64,000 nucleotides of DNA from Natronorubrum thiooxidans (lineage in GTDB: Archaea; Halobacteriota; Halobacteria; Halobacteriales; Natrialbaceae): positions 1 to 64,000 of the forward strand of contig NZ_FTNR01000009.1 of assembly GCF_900156475.1 (NCBI RefSeq), in the 5' to 3' direction. This document shows positions 26,223 through 35,178 of the stretch, in pieces. Under the pieces are notes generated by a model. It did no database searches. It saw only the letters and a list, made by a program, of their open reading frames with translations, and was not told the DNA's origin. Numbering within the stretch: the first letter of the stretch is position 1; every line of letters begins with the position of its first letter. The translations under genes and the position numbers were made by a program.

Positions 26223-29200
26223 ATGACGCACCCGGACACCTACGCAACCGACCGCGACCGCCAGTTCGACGAACAGGGCGACGGAATCGAAGTCACCGTC
26301 GGTAGAACGGAACTCGAGCGGTTTCTGACGGCCGACGATCCCGAAATACGGGCGTACGCGGCCAGCACGCTCGCGAACGAGGCTACACAGCGCCCGGAGG
26401 GCGTTCTGTCCGCCGTCGGCGCACTGACCGACCGCCTCGAGGACGACCCGGACGTCAGCGCACACGCCGCGACTGCACTCGCAGCCGTCGCAACCGAACA
26501 CCCCGATGCGGTTCGGGCGGCGGTCCCCGACCTCATCGACGGTCTCGAGGGGCCGACGGCGGTTCGGACGGCGGCGGTCGACGCGGTCGCGGCCGTCGCA
26601 GCCGACCGTCCCGTCGTCGTTTACGGCTCGGTCGAGACGCTCGAGCGGTACGTAACCGACGAGAACGAACGTGTTCGAATCCAGACGACGGCCACACTCA
26701 AGTCGCTCGCCGAGGCCGACGCCGAGGCAGTCGTCGCCGTCGTCGACGCGATTGCCGACGCCGCCACCGACGAGACGGCCGCCGTTCGCGAGCACGCGAC
26801 CGCGATCCTCGAGGCGGTCGCGACGGACCGACCCGCCGACGTGCTCGATCGCGTGTCGCTGCTCGTCGATCGGCTGGACGACGAGACAGCCGTCGCGAAA
26901 CACGCGATACAGGCGCTCGAGGAACTCGCACTCGAAGACCCGTCGGCGGTCGAAGCCGCAATCGATCCCGTTGCCGATCGCCTCGCAGACGACTGTGAAC
27001 GGATCCGAACAGCCGCTGCCGTTGCCCTCGCGGCCGTCGCGGCGGCCCGTCCGGCTGCCGTCCACAAGGCCGTCGAGCCACTCGCCGCGCGACTCGACGA
27101 TGTCGCCGACGTGCGCCGTGAGAGCGTCCGCGCGCTTCGGGCCGTCGCCGACAGCGAGCCGACGGCTGTCGACTCGGCTGTCGCTCCGCTCATCGGTCGG
27201 CTCGATGATCCACTCGAGGCCGTTCGGACGGACGCCGCCTGCGTGCTGTCGGCGCTCGCGACGGAGCGCCCCGAAGCGGTCGTCGACGCCGTGCCGGTGG
27301 TGGCCCGTCGGCTGGACGAGAGCGAGCCGACGTTTCGACGCCACGGCAGTTCGCTCGTCGCGGCCGTCGCAAAGGCGCAACCGGCCGCCGTCGACCCCGT
27401 CCTCACCGATCTCGCTCGCGTCTTCGCCGTCGACGACGAGCGCGTCCGCCTCGAGGCCGTCCGGGCGACCGCTGCCGTCGCGGATGCCTCGCCGACGTCG
27501 ATCCGACCCGTCGTGTCCGCCCTCGCCGATCGTCTCGACGATTCACACGATCCGGTCCGTCGCCACGCGGCCGAGGCGCTGTCCGCCATCGCGCTCGAGG
27601 CCTCGGCTGCCGACCCGGACGTCGCCGCGCTCGTCGATCGGCTGGCCGACGGCGACGAGTGGGAGCAGGGGTACGCCGCTCGCGCGCTCGCCGACGTGGC
27701 CGAGTCGCAGGTCGCCGACGCCCATCCGGCGATCCGAGCGGCGCGTGGCCGCCTCGAGGCCGACGCAGTTGCCGTTCGACGGGCGGCGGCGCGTGACCTC
27801 GCGACTGTCGCAAGCGAGCGACCGCGAGACGTCCGCGACACGGTCGGCCCGCTCGGAGCGCGACTGGACGACGAGGACGCGACCGTCCGGAACAACGCGG
27901 CGATCGCCCTCTCGCGACTCGCCGAGGCGTCCCCGGACGCCGTCCGCGACGGCGACATGCTGGGACCGCTGCTGGGTGCGCTCGACGACCCGGATCGGTC
28001 CGTTCGGGCGACCGTTCGCCGGACGCTTGCCGCGATCGCTCCACGGACGGAAGCGGACGTCCGTCCCGCGCTGTCGGTCGCGCTCGAGGCGACGACACAT
28101 CCCGACGAAGCCATCCGTGTCGCCGGCTGCGAGGCGCTTGCCGTGGTTGGCCTCGAGACGGGAGCGGAAACGAACGCCGCCGTCGAGGCCGTTTGCGCCC
28201 TCCTGTCCGAGCCGACGCCGGCCGTCCGGGTCGCCGCGCTGAACGCGCTCGAGGCGACTCTCGACGCCGAGACGGAGCCGACGCCACTCGCGGCTGCGGT
28301 CGACGCGCTGTCGGACGGTGGCGAACGCGGGGCCGCCGTCGCCTCGGGACTCGCGGATATCGCCCGCAGCGAGCCCGCGCTCGTCGCGGACGCCGCACCC
28401 GCGCTGGCCGACCGACTCGAGTCGGCGACCGGCAGCGAACGGCGAGCGCTCCTGTGCGTGCTGCCGTCGGTCGCCGACGAAGCCGGCCGAGAGCCAGTGA
28501 CGGCGTCCCTGCTCGAGCGACTCGAGGACGCCCCACAGCCGATCGCCCGCGATATCGCGCGGCTTGCAGTCACGGCTCCTGACGACGTCGCGGCCAAACG
28601 GGAGCGACTGGTCGCGCTGCTCAAGGACGGCTCGCAGGGCGACGAGGCGGTTCGCGGGTCCATCACGCTCGCACTCGCAACCCTCGCGGCGACCGGTCAC
28701 GGCGACGGAGCGCTGGCGTCGACACTCGAGTCGGTCGACGACCGGCAACGCGAAGCCGCCGCGCTCGCGGCCGGGATCGACACGCCAACACACACCGACG
28801 AGATCACCACGCAACTGTCGGCAATGGGTCGGCTGCTGGACGACGATCCCGACCCCTGGACGGCGGGGCTCGCTGCGCTGGCGCTTGCCGCACTAGCCGA
28901 CGAATCCGAGGCGCTCCGATCATCGGGAATCTCGAAACTCGCCCACGGCACCGTCGGCGACAACGAACTCGGCCGGCTCGTCGCGGCCGATGCCCTCGAG
29001 CGGCTGGCGACGGTCGATCCGACCGGGTTCGAAGAGACGATCCCGGCGCTGCTCGACGCGCTCGAAGATCCCGACGCCGACGTCCGAGCGAGCGCCGCGG
29101 GTGCGCTTGCGACGTGTGCCCAACGCGACGCCGGACCGTCCGTCGCTGACACCGACCGCGACCACGTCGCGGCGCTTCGGCCGTGTCTCACCGATCCCGA

Positions 29201-30431
29201 CGCCCGTGTTCGCGCTCGAGCGAGTCGAACGTTCACTGCACTCGAGGAATCCGACGCGCTGGAGGCGATCCGGCCGCTGACCGACGACCCCGTGTCGATC
29301 GTTTCGACAGCGGCGTCGACCGCGACGAGTCGGCTCGAGTACGCCCAAACCGACGCTGACGACGCCGCGACCGAGCGGGTCGACTGGGCGATGGCACGCG
29401 CAGGACCGACGCGCAACGGGGCCGTTTCGGGCAGCAGCGACCTCATCGGCCGACCGACCGAGCAGTGGCGGATCGCTCCGCAGGGCGACACCGCACTCGA
29501 GGCCGCGCCGGCAGTCGTCGACGGGGTGGCCTACGTCGGCCGCGACGACGGTATCGCCGCGCTGGCGCTTTCGGACGGCAGCAAACGCTGGCGCGTCAAA
29601 ACCAACGGGGCGGTCGCAACGACGCCGGCAGTCGCCGACGGAGTCGTCTACGTCACCAGTCGCGACGGCGACGTCTCCGCACTCGAGGCCGACACCGGCG
29701 AGCGTCTCTGGCAGTACCGAACGGATGGTCGCGCTCGCACGGCACCGGTCGTCGACGACGACACGGTGTACGTCGGCGGTGACGCCCTCCACGCGATCGA
29801 CGCCGACACGGGCCAGTCGGCGTGGACGGCCGATCTCGGCGGCGAGACCACCGGTCCAGCGGTCGCCGACGGAACGGTGTATGTCGCCGCCGACGAGCGA
29901 CTGGTCGCCCTCGAATCGGCAGACGGCAGTCACCGCTGGACGACCGACCTCGAGGACGCGGCCGGCACATCACCGGCGGTCGCCGACGGGACGGTGTACG
30001 TCGCCGCCGGCGAAACGTTGTTGATCTGTGCGAGTGCGGACGGCTCACGGCAGGGTCGATTCGAGACCGGCGGGCGGATCGAGACGCCACCGGCGGTCGC
30101 CGACGGGACGGTCTACGTGGCCAGTTCGGACGACAGCGTGTACGCCATCGACACGACGACGTGGAGCGAGCGCTGGCGGGTCGCGTTCGGCACGTCGAAA
30201 ACGGGGCCCGTACTCGTCGGTAACACACTCTGTCTGGCGGACAACGACGGGTCTGTCCACGCACTCGCGACGGGAGATGGGTCACGACGGTGGCGGTACG
30301 AGTGTGACGCGACGGTTACCGCACTCGCCGTCGCAGACGGCCACCGCTATGCTGTCGGTGACGGGATCACAGCGATCGGCGACGAGCGTACGTCGTGGAC
30401 GGACTCGCTTTCGGGCCTGTTCGGCGGGTGA
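26223..30431 (+). CDS. Giant HEAT-repeat plus PQQ-like beta-propeller protein
   Basis: A 1402-residue protein with no signal peptide or membrane segment. Residues about 20-1040 are some 26 HEAT/armadillo-type repeats of about 38 residues with the recurring form (A)VxxLxxRLDDxxxxVRxxAAxALxxVAxxxPxAV. After a short linker (about 1055, MARAGPTRNG) comes a seven- or eight-bladed beta-propeller of PQQ type, with blades such as PAVVDGVAYVGRDDGIAALALSDGSKRWR, VVYVTSRDGDVSALEADTGERLWQ and TVYVASSDDSVYAIDTTTW. Such propellers are usually exported, whereas this one follows a HEAT solenoid without an export signal, so a cytoplasmic scaffold is predicted. Function unknown. ATG 26223 (MTHPDTYATD) is preferred. 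The DNA is strongly repetitive but the units have diverged. Confidence 0.8.
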   Translation: MTHPDTYATDRDRQFDEQGDGIEVTVGRTELERFLTADDPEIRAYAASTLANEATQRPEGVLSAVGALTDRLEDDPDVSAHAATALAAVATEHPDAVRAAVPDLIDGLEGPTAVRTAAVDAVAAVAADRPVVVYGSVETLERYVTDENERVRIQTTATLKSLAEADAEAVVAVVDAIADAATDETAAVREHATAILEAVATDRPADVLDRVSLLVDRLDDETAVAKHAIQALEELALEDPSAVEAAIDPVADRLADDCERIRTAAAVALAAVAAARPAAVHKAVEPLAARLDDVADVRRESVRALRAVADSEPTAVDSAVAPLIGRLDDPLEAVRTDAACVLSALATERPEAVVDAVPVVARRLDESEPTFRRHGSSLVAAVAKAQPAAVDPVLTDLARVFAVDDERVRLEAVRATAAVADASPTSIRPVVSALADRLDDSHDPVRRHAAEALSAIALEASAADPDVAALVDRLADGDEWEQGYAARALADVAESQVADAHPAIRAARGRLEADAVAVRRAAARDLATVASERPRDVRDTVGPLGARLDDEDATVRNNAAIALSRLAEASPDAVRDGDMLGPLLGALDDPDRSVRATVRRTLAAIAPRTEADVRPALSVALEATTHPDEAIRVAGCEALAVVGLETGAETNAAVEAVCALLSEPTPAVRVAALNALEATLDAETEPTPLAAAVDALSDGGERGAAVASGLADIARSEPALVADAAPALADRLESATGSERRALLCVLPSVADEAGREPVTASLLERLEDAPQPIARDIARLAVTAPDDVAAKRERLVALLKDGSQGDEAVRGSITLALATLAATGHGDGALASTLESVDDRQREAAALAAGIDTPTHTDEITTQLSAMGRLLDDDPDPWTAGLAALALAALADESEALRSSGISKLAHGTVGDNELGRLVAADALERLATVDPTGFEETIPALLDALEDPDADVRASAAGALATCAQRDAGPSVADTDRDHVAALRPCLTDPDARVRARASRTFTALEESDALEAIRPLTDDPVSIVSTAASTATSRLEYAQTDADDAATERVDWAMARAGPTRNGAVSGSSDLIGRPTEQWRIAPQGDTALEAAPAVVDGVAYVGRDDGIAALALSDGSKRWRVKTNGAVATTPAVADGVVYVTSRDGDVSALEADTGERLWQYRTDGRARTAPVVDDDTVYVGGDALHAIDADTGQSAWTADLGGETTGPAVADGTVYVAADERLVALESADGSHRWTTDLEDAAGTSPAVADGTVYVAAGETLLICASADGSRQGRFETGGRIETPPAVADGTVYVASSDDSVYAIDTTTWSERWRVAFGTSKTGPVLVGNTLCLADNDGSVHALATGDGSRRWRYECDATVTALAVADGHRYAVGDGITAIGDERTSWTDSLSGLFGG

Positions 30432-30449
30432 TACGTGTCTCGAGGACGG

Positions 30450-31082
30450 CTACGCCGTCTGTTCATCGCTGCGCTCGTCGGTTGCGTCGGTGTCGGCCTC
30501 GTCGGTTGCGTCGGTGTCGAACGTCTCGGTCTCGAGGACCGATTCGACAGCGCCGACGATCCTGTCAGTGCCCTGGACGCCGGTTTCCTCCCAGTGTTTC
30601 TCGCCATCAGTGTCGACGACGATCGTGACGGGAAAGCCGACGACGCCGTAGGATCCGGCGAGCCCCGAGTCGTAGCCGACGTTCCAGTTCCCGCTGTGGG
30701 TGGTCCACCACTCGCGCAGATCGGCCTCGGGCAGTGTGTCGGGTGTCTGGTACGTAGCGGAGAGAAACTGTACGCGGTCGCCGTGTTTGTCGACGAGTTC
30801 CTCGCGAGCGGCTGCCAGCCGCGGCATCTGGGCCTGACAGTTGCCACAGCCGGTGGTAAAGAACATAATGGTCGTGACGCCGTCGGTCGGGACGGCGAAC
30901 GTGCCCGCCTCGCTGCCTTCGGCGTGGATCGTCTCGACCTCGAGCGGGTTACGGTCGTTCTCGCCGTCGGCCGTCTCGGAACCGTCGTCGCCGAACGACG
31001 GGAGCCCGCGGACGAGGACGGTGCCGGCACCGCCGAGAACGCCGACGCTACCGATCCCCGCGAGGAGTTCGCGTCGGTTCAT
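30450..31082 (-). CDS. TlpA-like thioredoxin-fold protein, Tat exported (CGNC active site)
   Basis: A 210-residue redoxin. The N-terminus MNRRELLAGIGSVGVLGGAGTVLV is a Tat signal without a clear lipobox, so it may remain as a signal anchor. The thioredoxin domain has VTTIMFFTTGCGNCQAQMPRL with Cys79 and Cys82, then LSATYQTPDTLPEADLREWWTTHSGNWNVGYDSGLAGSYGVVGFPVTIVVDTDGEKHW, where the cis-Pro follows GF. The C-terminus is an acidic Asp/Thr-rich tail. TlpA proteins reduce extracytoplasmic disulfides, for example in cytochrome c or copper-site maturation. A paralogue with a changed active site lies 0.85 kb away at 31927. Confidence 0.85.
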   Translation of the reverse strand: MNRRELLAGIGSVGVLGGAGTVLVRGLPSFGDDGSETADGENDRNPLEVETIHAEGSEAGTFAVPTDGVTTIMFFTTGCGNCQAQMPRLAAAREELVDKHGDRVQFLSATYQTPDTLPEADLREWWTTHSGNWNVGYDSGLAGSYGVVGFPVTIVVDTDGEKHWEETGVQGTDRIVGAVESVLETETFDTDATDEADTDATDERSDEQTA

Positions 31083-31279
31083 CGGACGCTCACCGCTGTC
31101 GGTCGACAGCCAGTGTCAGCCCACCGAGACGAGAGACGCTGCATATAGTATGATACGGGCTGAATGATCAAGATACCACTGGTTCGATCGTGGAATCGGC
31201 CGCACGCGGTGGCCGATCCACCCAGCGCGCGGGCTCGAGGGAGCCAACCATCAAATGGGTCTCGCCCGTCTGTTGGACC

Positions 31280-31912
31280 ATGTCCGACGAGCGCGAGCGG
31301 TGGAACGAAAAGTACAGCGGCGTCGACTTCAGCCTCCCAGACGACCCCATCCCGGAACTCGAGCGCCGATGCTCGACCCTGCCGGACGGCCGCGCGTTAG
31401 ACGTCGCGACCGGTAACGGGCGCAATGCGCTCTTTCTCGCCGCAGCAGGCTACGATGTCGACGCGATCGATATCTCCGACGTCGCACTCGAGCAGGCCCG
31501 CCGCCGCGCCGACGAGCACGGCGTCGACGTCAACTGGACGCGCGCGGATCTGGCCGAGTTCGACGTTCCCATCGGCGAGTACGACGTGATTACGGTGAGC
31601 TTTTTCGCCGCCCTCGAGCACCTGCCTGCGCTCAAGGAGGCGCTCGCGCCGGGCGGCGTACTCATCTACGAACACCACATCCGTTCGAGCGACCCTCTCG
31701 AGATCGGTCCCTCGAGCAAGCGTCACCGGTACCGATCGAACGATCTCCTGCGGGCGTGTCTCGATCTGACGATCCTCTCCTACGAGGAGCGCCGCCGGCC
31801 GGTCGCGGGCGGGGTTGCTGCGGTGGCGACGCTGGTCGCACGCAACTCGAGTGGCGGCACGCAGTCGTATCCGAAGCTGACGGCCCGAACGCAACCGCCA
31901 TCGCAAGAGTAG
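31280..31912 (+). CDS. Class I SAM-dependent methyltransferase (TehB-like)
   Basis: A 210-residue methyltransferase. It starts MSDERERWNEKYSGVDFSLPDDPIPELER and has motif I ALDVATGNGRNALFLAAAGYDVDAIDISDVALEQAR, then VITVSFFAALEHLPALKEALAPGGVLIYEHHIRS. This N-terminal W-N-x-K-Y pattern and short length resemble TehB/thiopurine-type enzymes. Substrate unknown. It sits between the two oppositely oriented TlpA-like genes, which could suggest a shared sulfur or selenium/tellurium theme, but that is only context. ATG 31280 was selected because upstream codons look non-coding. Confidence 0.8.
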   Translation: MSDERERWNEKYSGVDFSLPDDPIPELERRCSTLPDGRALDVATGNGRNALFLAAAGYDVDAIDISDVALEQARRRADEHGVDVNWTRADLAEFDVPIGEYDVITVSFFAALEHLPALKEALAPGGVLIYEHHIRSSDPLEIGPSSKRHRYRSNDLLRACLDLTILSYEERRRPVAGGVAAVATLVARNSSGGTQSYPKLTARTQPPSQE

Positions 31913-31926
31913 GCCACGGCTGCGGC

Positions 31927-32502
31927 TCACTCGGCCCGTGACTGGGCCTCGAGCGCCGCTTCGACGCCCGAGACGATGTTGTTCGCCGTCGTCGGGCCGT
32001 CGGTACGCCAGTGTGTCTCGCCGGTGCCGTCGATCGCGATGGCGACCGGAAAGCCGCTGACCTCGTAGTGGTCGTTGAGCAACCCGCGTTCGTCCATCCC
32101 GATCGTCCAGTTGCCGTCGTGTTTGCGCCACCAGTCGGCCAGTTCCTCCGGCGACGGCTGCGGGCCGACACTCCGGTCGATGACGGAGACGACGTCGACG
32201 TCTCGTCGTCGAAGGCTCACGACCGCCTCGCTGATATCGGCGAGAAACCCCTGACTGGTCGGGCAGAACATGCGGGTGAAGTTGATGAGCATGACCCGTC
32301 CTTCCCGTGGGATCTGCACCGTCCCCGCCTCGCTCCCCGGTGCGTCGACGGTCCGGATATCGAACGGTGGCGACCTATCGACAGGGGAGGAGAGTTCTTC
32401 GTTCGCATCCGTACCGTCGTCTGTCCCCCTCCCGTCGTCCAGACAGCCGGCTATCGGTATCGTCACTGCCGTCGTCGCAGCGAGCAGTGTCCGCCGATTC
32501 AT
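31927..32502 (-). CDS. TlpA-like lipoprotein with altered active site (CPTS)
   Basis: A 191-residue Tat lipoprotein: MNRRTLLAATTAVTIPIAGC with lipobox Cys20. It is a paralogue of the protein at 30450: both share SEAGT(F/V), a LINF/IMFF strand, a WW(R/T)xHxGNW segment, Y-x-V-x-GFPV and a GxxHW motif. Where the paralogue has CGNC, this one has Cys80-Pro-Thr-Ser83 (TRMFCPTSQGF), so the resolving cysteine is gone. A monothiol mechanism, metal binding or loss of redox function are all possible. Start 32502 gives a proper signal peptide. Confidence 0.8.
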   Translation of the reverse strand: MNRRTLLAATTAVTIPIAGCLDDGRGTDDGTDANEELSSPVDRSPPFDIRTVDAPGSEAGTVQIPREGRVMLINFTRMFCPTSQGFLADISEAVVSLRRRDVDVVSVIDRSVGPQPSPEELADWWRKHDGNWTIGMDERGLLNDHYEVSGFPVAIAIDGTGETHWRTDGPTTANNIVSGVEAALEAQSRAE

Positions 32503-32714
32503 ACCGGACTCGTGAGTTGACTCGAGTGTCGGTCGCGGTACGTGGCCAGTGGTATCATAGCACACATATGTTGGCACAGTGCCAACTCACGCGTTTCCAT
32601 GTTGCCCTTTCGTTTCGCAGCGTAAAGAGGCGATGGTCACCGGCGATGGTGGTGGTGTAGCTGTGACGTCGCCGGATCGCATTCGATGGGGGACGACTCA
32701 CCGAAAAGACTATG

Positions 32715-32720
32715 TTAAAT
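32715..32720 (+). promoter_or_regulatory. TATA element of the winged-helix gene
   Basis: TTAAAT at -30 to -25 from the ATG at 32745. Its position argues that the ATG at 32745, not the one at 32712 (which overlaps this element), is the true start. Confidence 0.55.
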
Positions 32721-32744
32721 GTTACCGTGATGGTTGCTACCACG

Positions 32745-32960
32745 ATGATCCGCTGTTCGAGCCGCGGGCTTCTTGCCGTTCTGGACGAGCGTGGGCCGGC
32801 TCCAGCGACGTCGCTGGCGGCAACGCTCGATGCACACCCGATGACGGTGCGAGCGAAGTGCCACGAACTCCAGTCTGCTGGCTACGTTCGCCAGATTTCG
32901 GGCGATGTATACACGATCACCGAACGCGGCAGGGACCATCTCTCGAGGCTCACAGAGTAG
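32745..32960 (+). CDS. Small winged-helix DNA-binding protein
   Basis: A 71-residue protein starting MIRCSSRGLLAVLDERGPAPATSLAATLDAHPMTVRAKCHELQSAGYVRQISGDVYTITERGRDHLSRL. This is a complete winged helix: three helices, with the recognition helix around HPMTVRAKCHELQ, and a wing (VRQISGDVYTITERG) of the PadR/ArsR/MarR general type. It has no effector domain, so it may act as a dimer on nearby promoters. Its target is unknown. A start at 32712 would add eleven residues but conflicts with the TATA position. It is convergent with the EamA transporter. Confidence 0.7.
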   Translation: MIRCSSRGLLAVLDERGPAPATSLAATLDAHPMTVRAKCHELQSAGYVRQISGDVYTITERGRDHLSRLTE

Positions 32961-32980
32961 CTAGCGCTCCGAGTTTTCCA

Positions 32981-33886
32981 TCAGTCTGTCGGGCTGTGCC
33001 GTCGTTCTCGTTTGATCGTCGTCAAGTAAATCCCCGCGAGAACGACCAGTCCGCCGACCACCGTCACCGTGTCGGGCACCTCCGCGAGCAAGACGAGCGC
33101 GAGTAGCGTCGCGCCGACGGGTTCGCCCAGCCAGGCGACGCTGACTACGACCGACTCGAGGTGTTTCAACGCCCAGTTGACGACGGTGTGGCCGAAGATA
33201 CCGGGGCCGACAGCCATAGCGAAAAAGAGCAGCCACTCACGAGGAGGGTAGGCGACGTACGCGTGGCCCTGTACGCCGACGAGGGCGAACAACGTTATTG
33301 CACAGGCGATGTAGACGACGGTGACGTAGGGAAACAACGACACGCGCTGGCGGATCGAGCGACCGGCGAGCACGTAGCCCGCGACGGTGACCGCCCCGAG
33401 CAACGCAAGCGAGTTGCCGTACAGCGTCGCGTCGGCGAGCGGTGCCTGTCCGGCATCGCCCAGCGACATCACGGCTGCCCCACCGATCGCGACGGCGATT
33501 CCCAGCGCGGCCTCGCGGGTGATCCGCTCGCCGAGGACGAACACGGCACCGAGAGCCACGAAAACGGGCTGGGACTGGACGATGGTGACACTCGCCGCGA
33601 CGCTCGTGTAGTTTAAACTCTCGAACCACGCCGCGAAGTGGGCCGCGAGCGCGACCCCGGCGACGGCCGCAAAGCCGAGATCACGCCTCGAGAGACGGGC
33701 AAACGCCTCGCGATGGCCCAGTACTGCGATGGGTGTGACGAGTGCCGTCGTGAACAGCACCCGGTAGAAGGCCGCGACCGAACTCGGGGCCTGACTCCAG
33801 CGAACCAGAATCGCGCTGGTGCTCGCTGCGAACACCGCAAAGGCCAGGGCGACGGCCGGCGTCACCTCGAGGTCGGACGCGTTCAC
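32981..33886 (-). CDS. DMT superfamily transporter (EamA domains)
   Basis: A 301-residue permease with ten hydrophobic segments arranged as two EamA repeats. The first begins VALAFAVFAASTSAILVRWSQAPSSVAAFYRVLFTTALVTPIAVLG and the second SLALLGAVTVAGYVLAGRSIRQRVSLFPYVTVVYIACAITLFALVG. Segments such as PVFVALGAVFVLGERIT and LGEPVGATLLALVLLAEVP are typical repeat ends. Members export amino acids or other metabolites; the substrate here is not deducible. The start is GTG at 33886. Confidence 0.85.
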   Translation of the reverse strand: MNASDLEVTPAVALAFAVFAASTSAILVRWSQAPSSVAAFYRVLFTTALVTPIAVLGHREAFARLSRRDLGFAAVAGVALAAHFAAWFESLNYTSVAASVTIVQSQPVFVALGAVFVLGERITREAALGIAVAIGGAAVMSLGDAGQAPLADATLYGNSLALLGAVTVAGYVLAGRSIRQRVSLFPYVTVVYIACAITLFALVGVQGHAYVAYPPREWLLFFAMAVGPGIFGHTVVNWALKHLESVVVSVAWLGEPVGATLLALVLLAEVPDTVTVVGGLVVLAGIYLTTIKRERRHSPTD

Positions 33887-33966
33887 ATCGGAGAGAAATC
33901 AGGCACGGGCCCAAACCCCTTGCGAAACGGCGTCTGTCGGTCGCACTCGAGTCTCAATCGCCAGTC

Positions 33967-34569
33967 TTAGAGTCGATTCCCACGATAGATCGACGCGATC
34001 TCGACATCGACGTCCTCGAGGCCGATAATGTCGTCCTCGGTCAGACTCTCCGCGTCCCACTCCTCGAGGTAGGCAACGGCATCGTCGTGGTCGGCGAACA
34101 CGCGCGGGTTGATATCCATCGGATCGTCGGCCGCGGTCGCGTCGGTGACGACCACGAAATGGGCGTCGGTGGCGTCGATGAGGTCGCCTGTCCCGTGGTC
34201 CGTTGCCCACGCGCCGGCGACCGCCGAGTCGGACGAGGTGGCGACGAGGTAGGCGAACAGACAGCCCGGCGTATCGAAGACGGCACCTGTTCCGTCCTTG
34301 TGGGCGAGCTGGCTCTGCCACTGGGGGTAGTCCGTCGGCGTCATATTGCAGACGGCACAGCCCTGCGTCTCCGCGAATTCGATCGGGTCGTCACCCGGAT
34401 GCTCGTCGACGTTTGGATCGTAGCTGTTGCCAGCCTGGTCGCCGTCGACATGCGCGCTCCCGTCGTCACCGTCTCCCCCCAGACAGCCCGCGACGCCGGC
34501 CACCGTGCCTGCTCCGAGGAGACCGAGAAACCCCCGCCGTCCGATCGGCAGCCCACCGCGTTCAGTCAT
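33967..34569 (-). CDS. nosL: NosL-like copper lipoprotein
   Basis: A 200-residue lipoprotein. The N-terminus GRRGFLGLLGAGTVAGVAGC is a Tat signal with lipobox Cys29. The mature protein has GCAVCNMTPTDYPQW with Cys71, Cys74 and Met76, the Cu(I)-binding CxxCxM motif of NosL, followed by a GAVFDTPGCLFAYLV segment and FVVVTDATAADDPMDINPRVFADHDDAVAYLEEW. NosL chaperones copper to nitrous oxide reductase. No nosZ, nosD, nosF or nosY lies in the window, so this copy may serve another copper enzyme. Start 34569 is selected for the signal peptide. Confidence 0.85.
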   Translation of the reverse strand: MTERGGLPIGRRGFLGLLGAGTVAGVAGCLGGDGDDGSAHVDGDQAGNSYDPNVDEHPGDDPIEFAETQGCAVCNMTPTDYPQWQSQLAHKDGTGAVFDTPGCLFAYLVATSSDSAVAGAWATDHGTGDLIDATDAHFVVVTDATAADDPMDINPRVFADHDDAVAYLEEWDAESLTEDDIIGLEDVDVEIASIYRGNRL

Positions 34570-34612
34570 GCCTACTCTTACTGGCTCGGGTGGCAAAACG
34601 CGTACGGTTCAC

Positions 34613-35110
34613 TCACTCGAGGCGTACTTTCGTCATCCGGTGGCGCGTCCGGAACATGGTCTCGAAGCCAAGCTGTGAGACAGCCGTGATTCCGTTTCCG
34701 AGGCCGACGACGCCCTCGAGGCCACCACGGGGGAGGGTGTAGTCGACGCGATCGTGGACGATCGTGCGATCGCCGTCAGCGTAAAACGAGTGCGTGTGTT
34801 CCCAGCGGTCGAAGGGGCCGTGGGCCATCTCGTCGCGAAAGAACGCGCTCCCGTCGACGCGCTCGCGGGCCGTGATCAGCGACGTCCAGTGCTGGCGTGG
34901 CCCGACACCGAACGGGCGCATCGAGAGCGCGATTTCCGAGTCCGGCTCGAGAACGTCCGGATCCGGCTCGCCGTCGGGGCCGATCACGCGCTCGACGCGC
35001 AGCCCCATCCAGTCGGGCGTCAGTGCCTCGAGCCCGCTGATTCGCGAGTGAAATTGCCAGACCTCCTCGAGCGGTGCGTCGACCGTCGTTCGGCGTTCGT
35101 ACGTTGGCAT
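34613..35110 (-). CDS. SRPBCC (START-like) family protein
   Basis: A 165-residue protein of the SRPBCC/polyketide-cyclase-like fold. It starts PTYERRTTVDAPLEEVWQFHSRISGLEALTPDWMGLRVE and continues through a beta sheet to the conserved DEMAHGPFDRWEHTHSFYADGDRTIVHDRVDYTLPRG and a C-terminal amphipathic helix. This subgroup is often annotated as ligand-binding or cyclase; the ligand is unknown. It lies 43 nt upstream of nosL in the same direction and may share its transcript. Confidence 0.82.
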   Translation of the reverse strand: MPTYERRTTVDAPLEEVWQFHSRISGLEALTPDWMGLRVERVIGPDGEPDPDVLEPDSEIALSMRPFGVGPRQHWTSLITARERVDGSAFFRDEMAHGPFDRWEHTHSFYADGDRTIVHDRVDYTLPRGGLEGVVGLGNGITAVSQLGFETMFRTRHRMTKVRLE

Positions 35111-35178
35111 CGCCCGTATCTACGGCGGCCGGCATCAAAACGAAGTGGCCATACAGTGTCCTGTCACGACCGACCACA

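Noticed and set aside
26621-28666. A 681-codon Ser/Ala/Arg-rich frame opposite the HEAT-repeat gene
   Set aside because: Low-complexity translation of the complement of Ala/Val/Asp-rich repeats; no start context and the sense strand encodes clear HEAT repeats.
29400-30431. Possibility that the beta-propeller is a separate gene following the HEAT gene
   Set aside because: The reading frame is continuous from 26223 to 30431 with no stop and no internal promoter-plus-start combination near 29390; the propeller blades begin in frame after a short linker.
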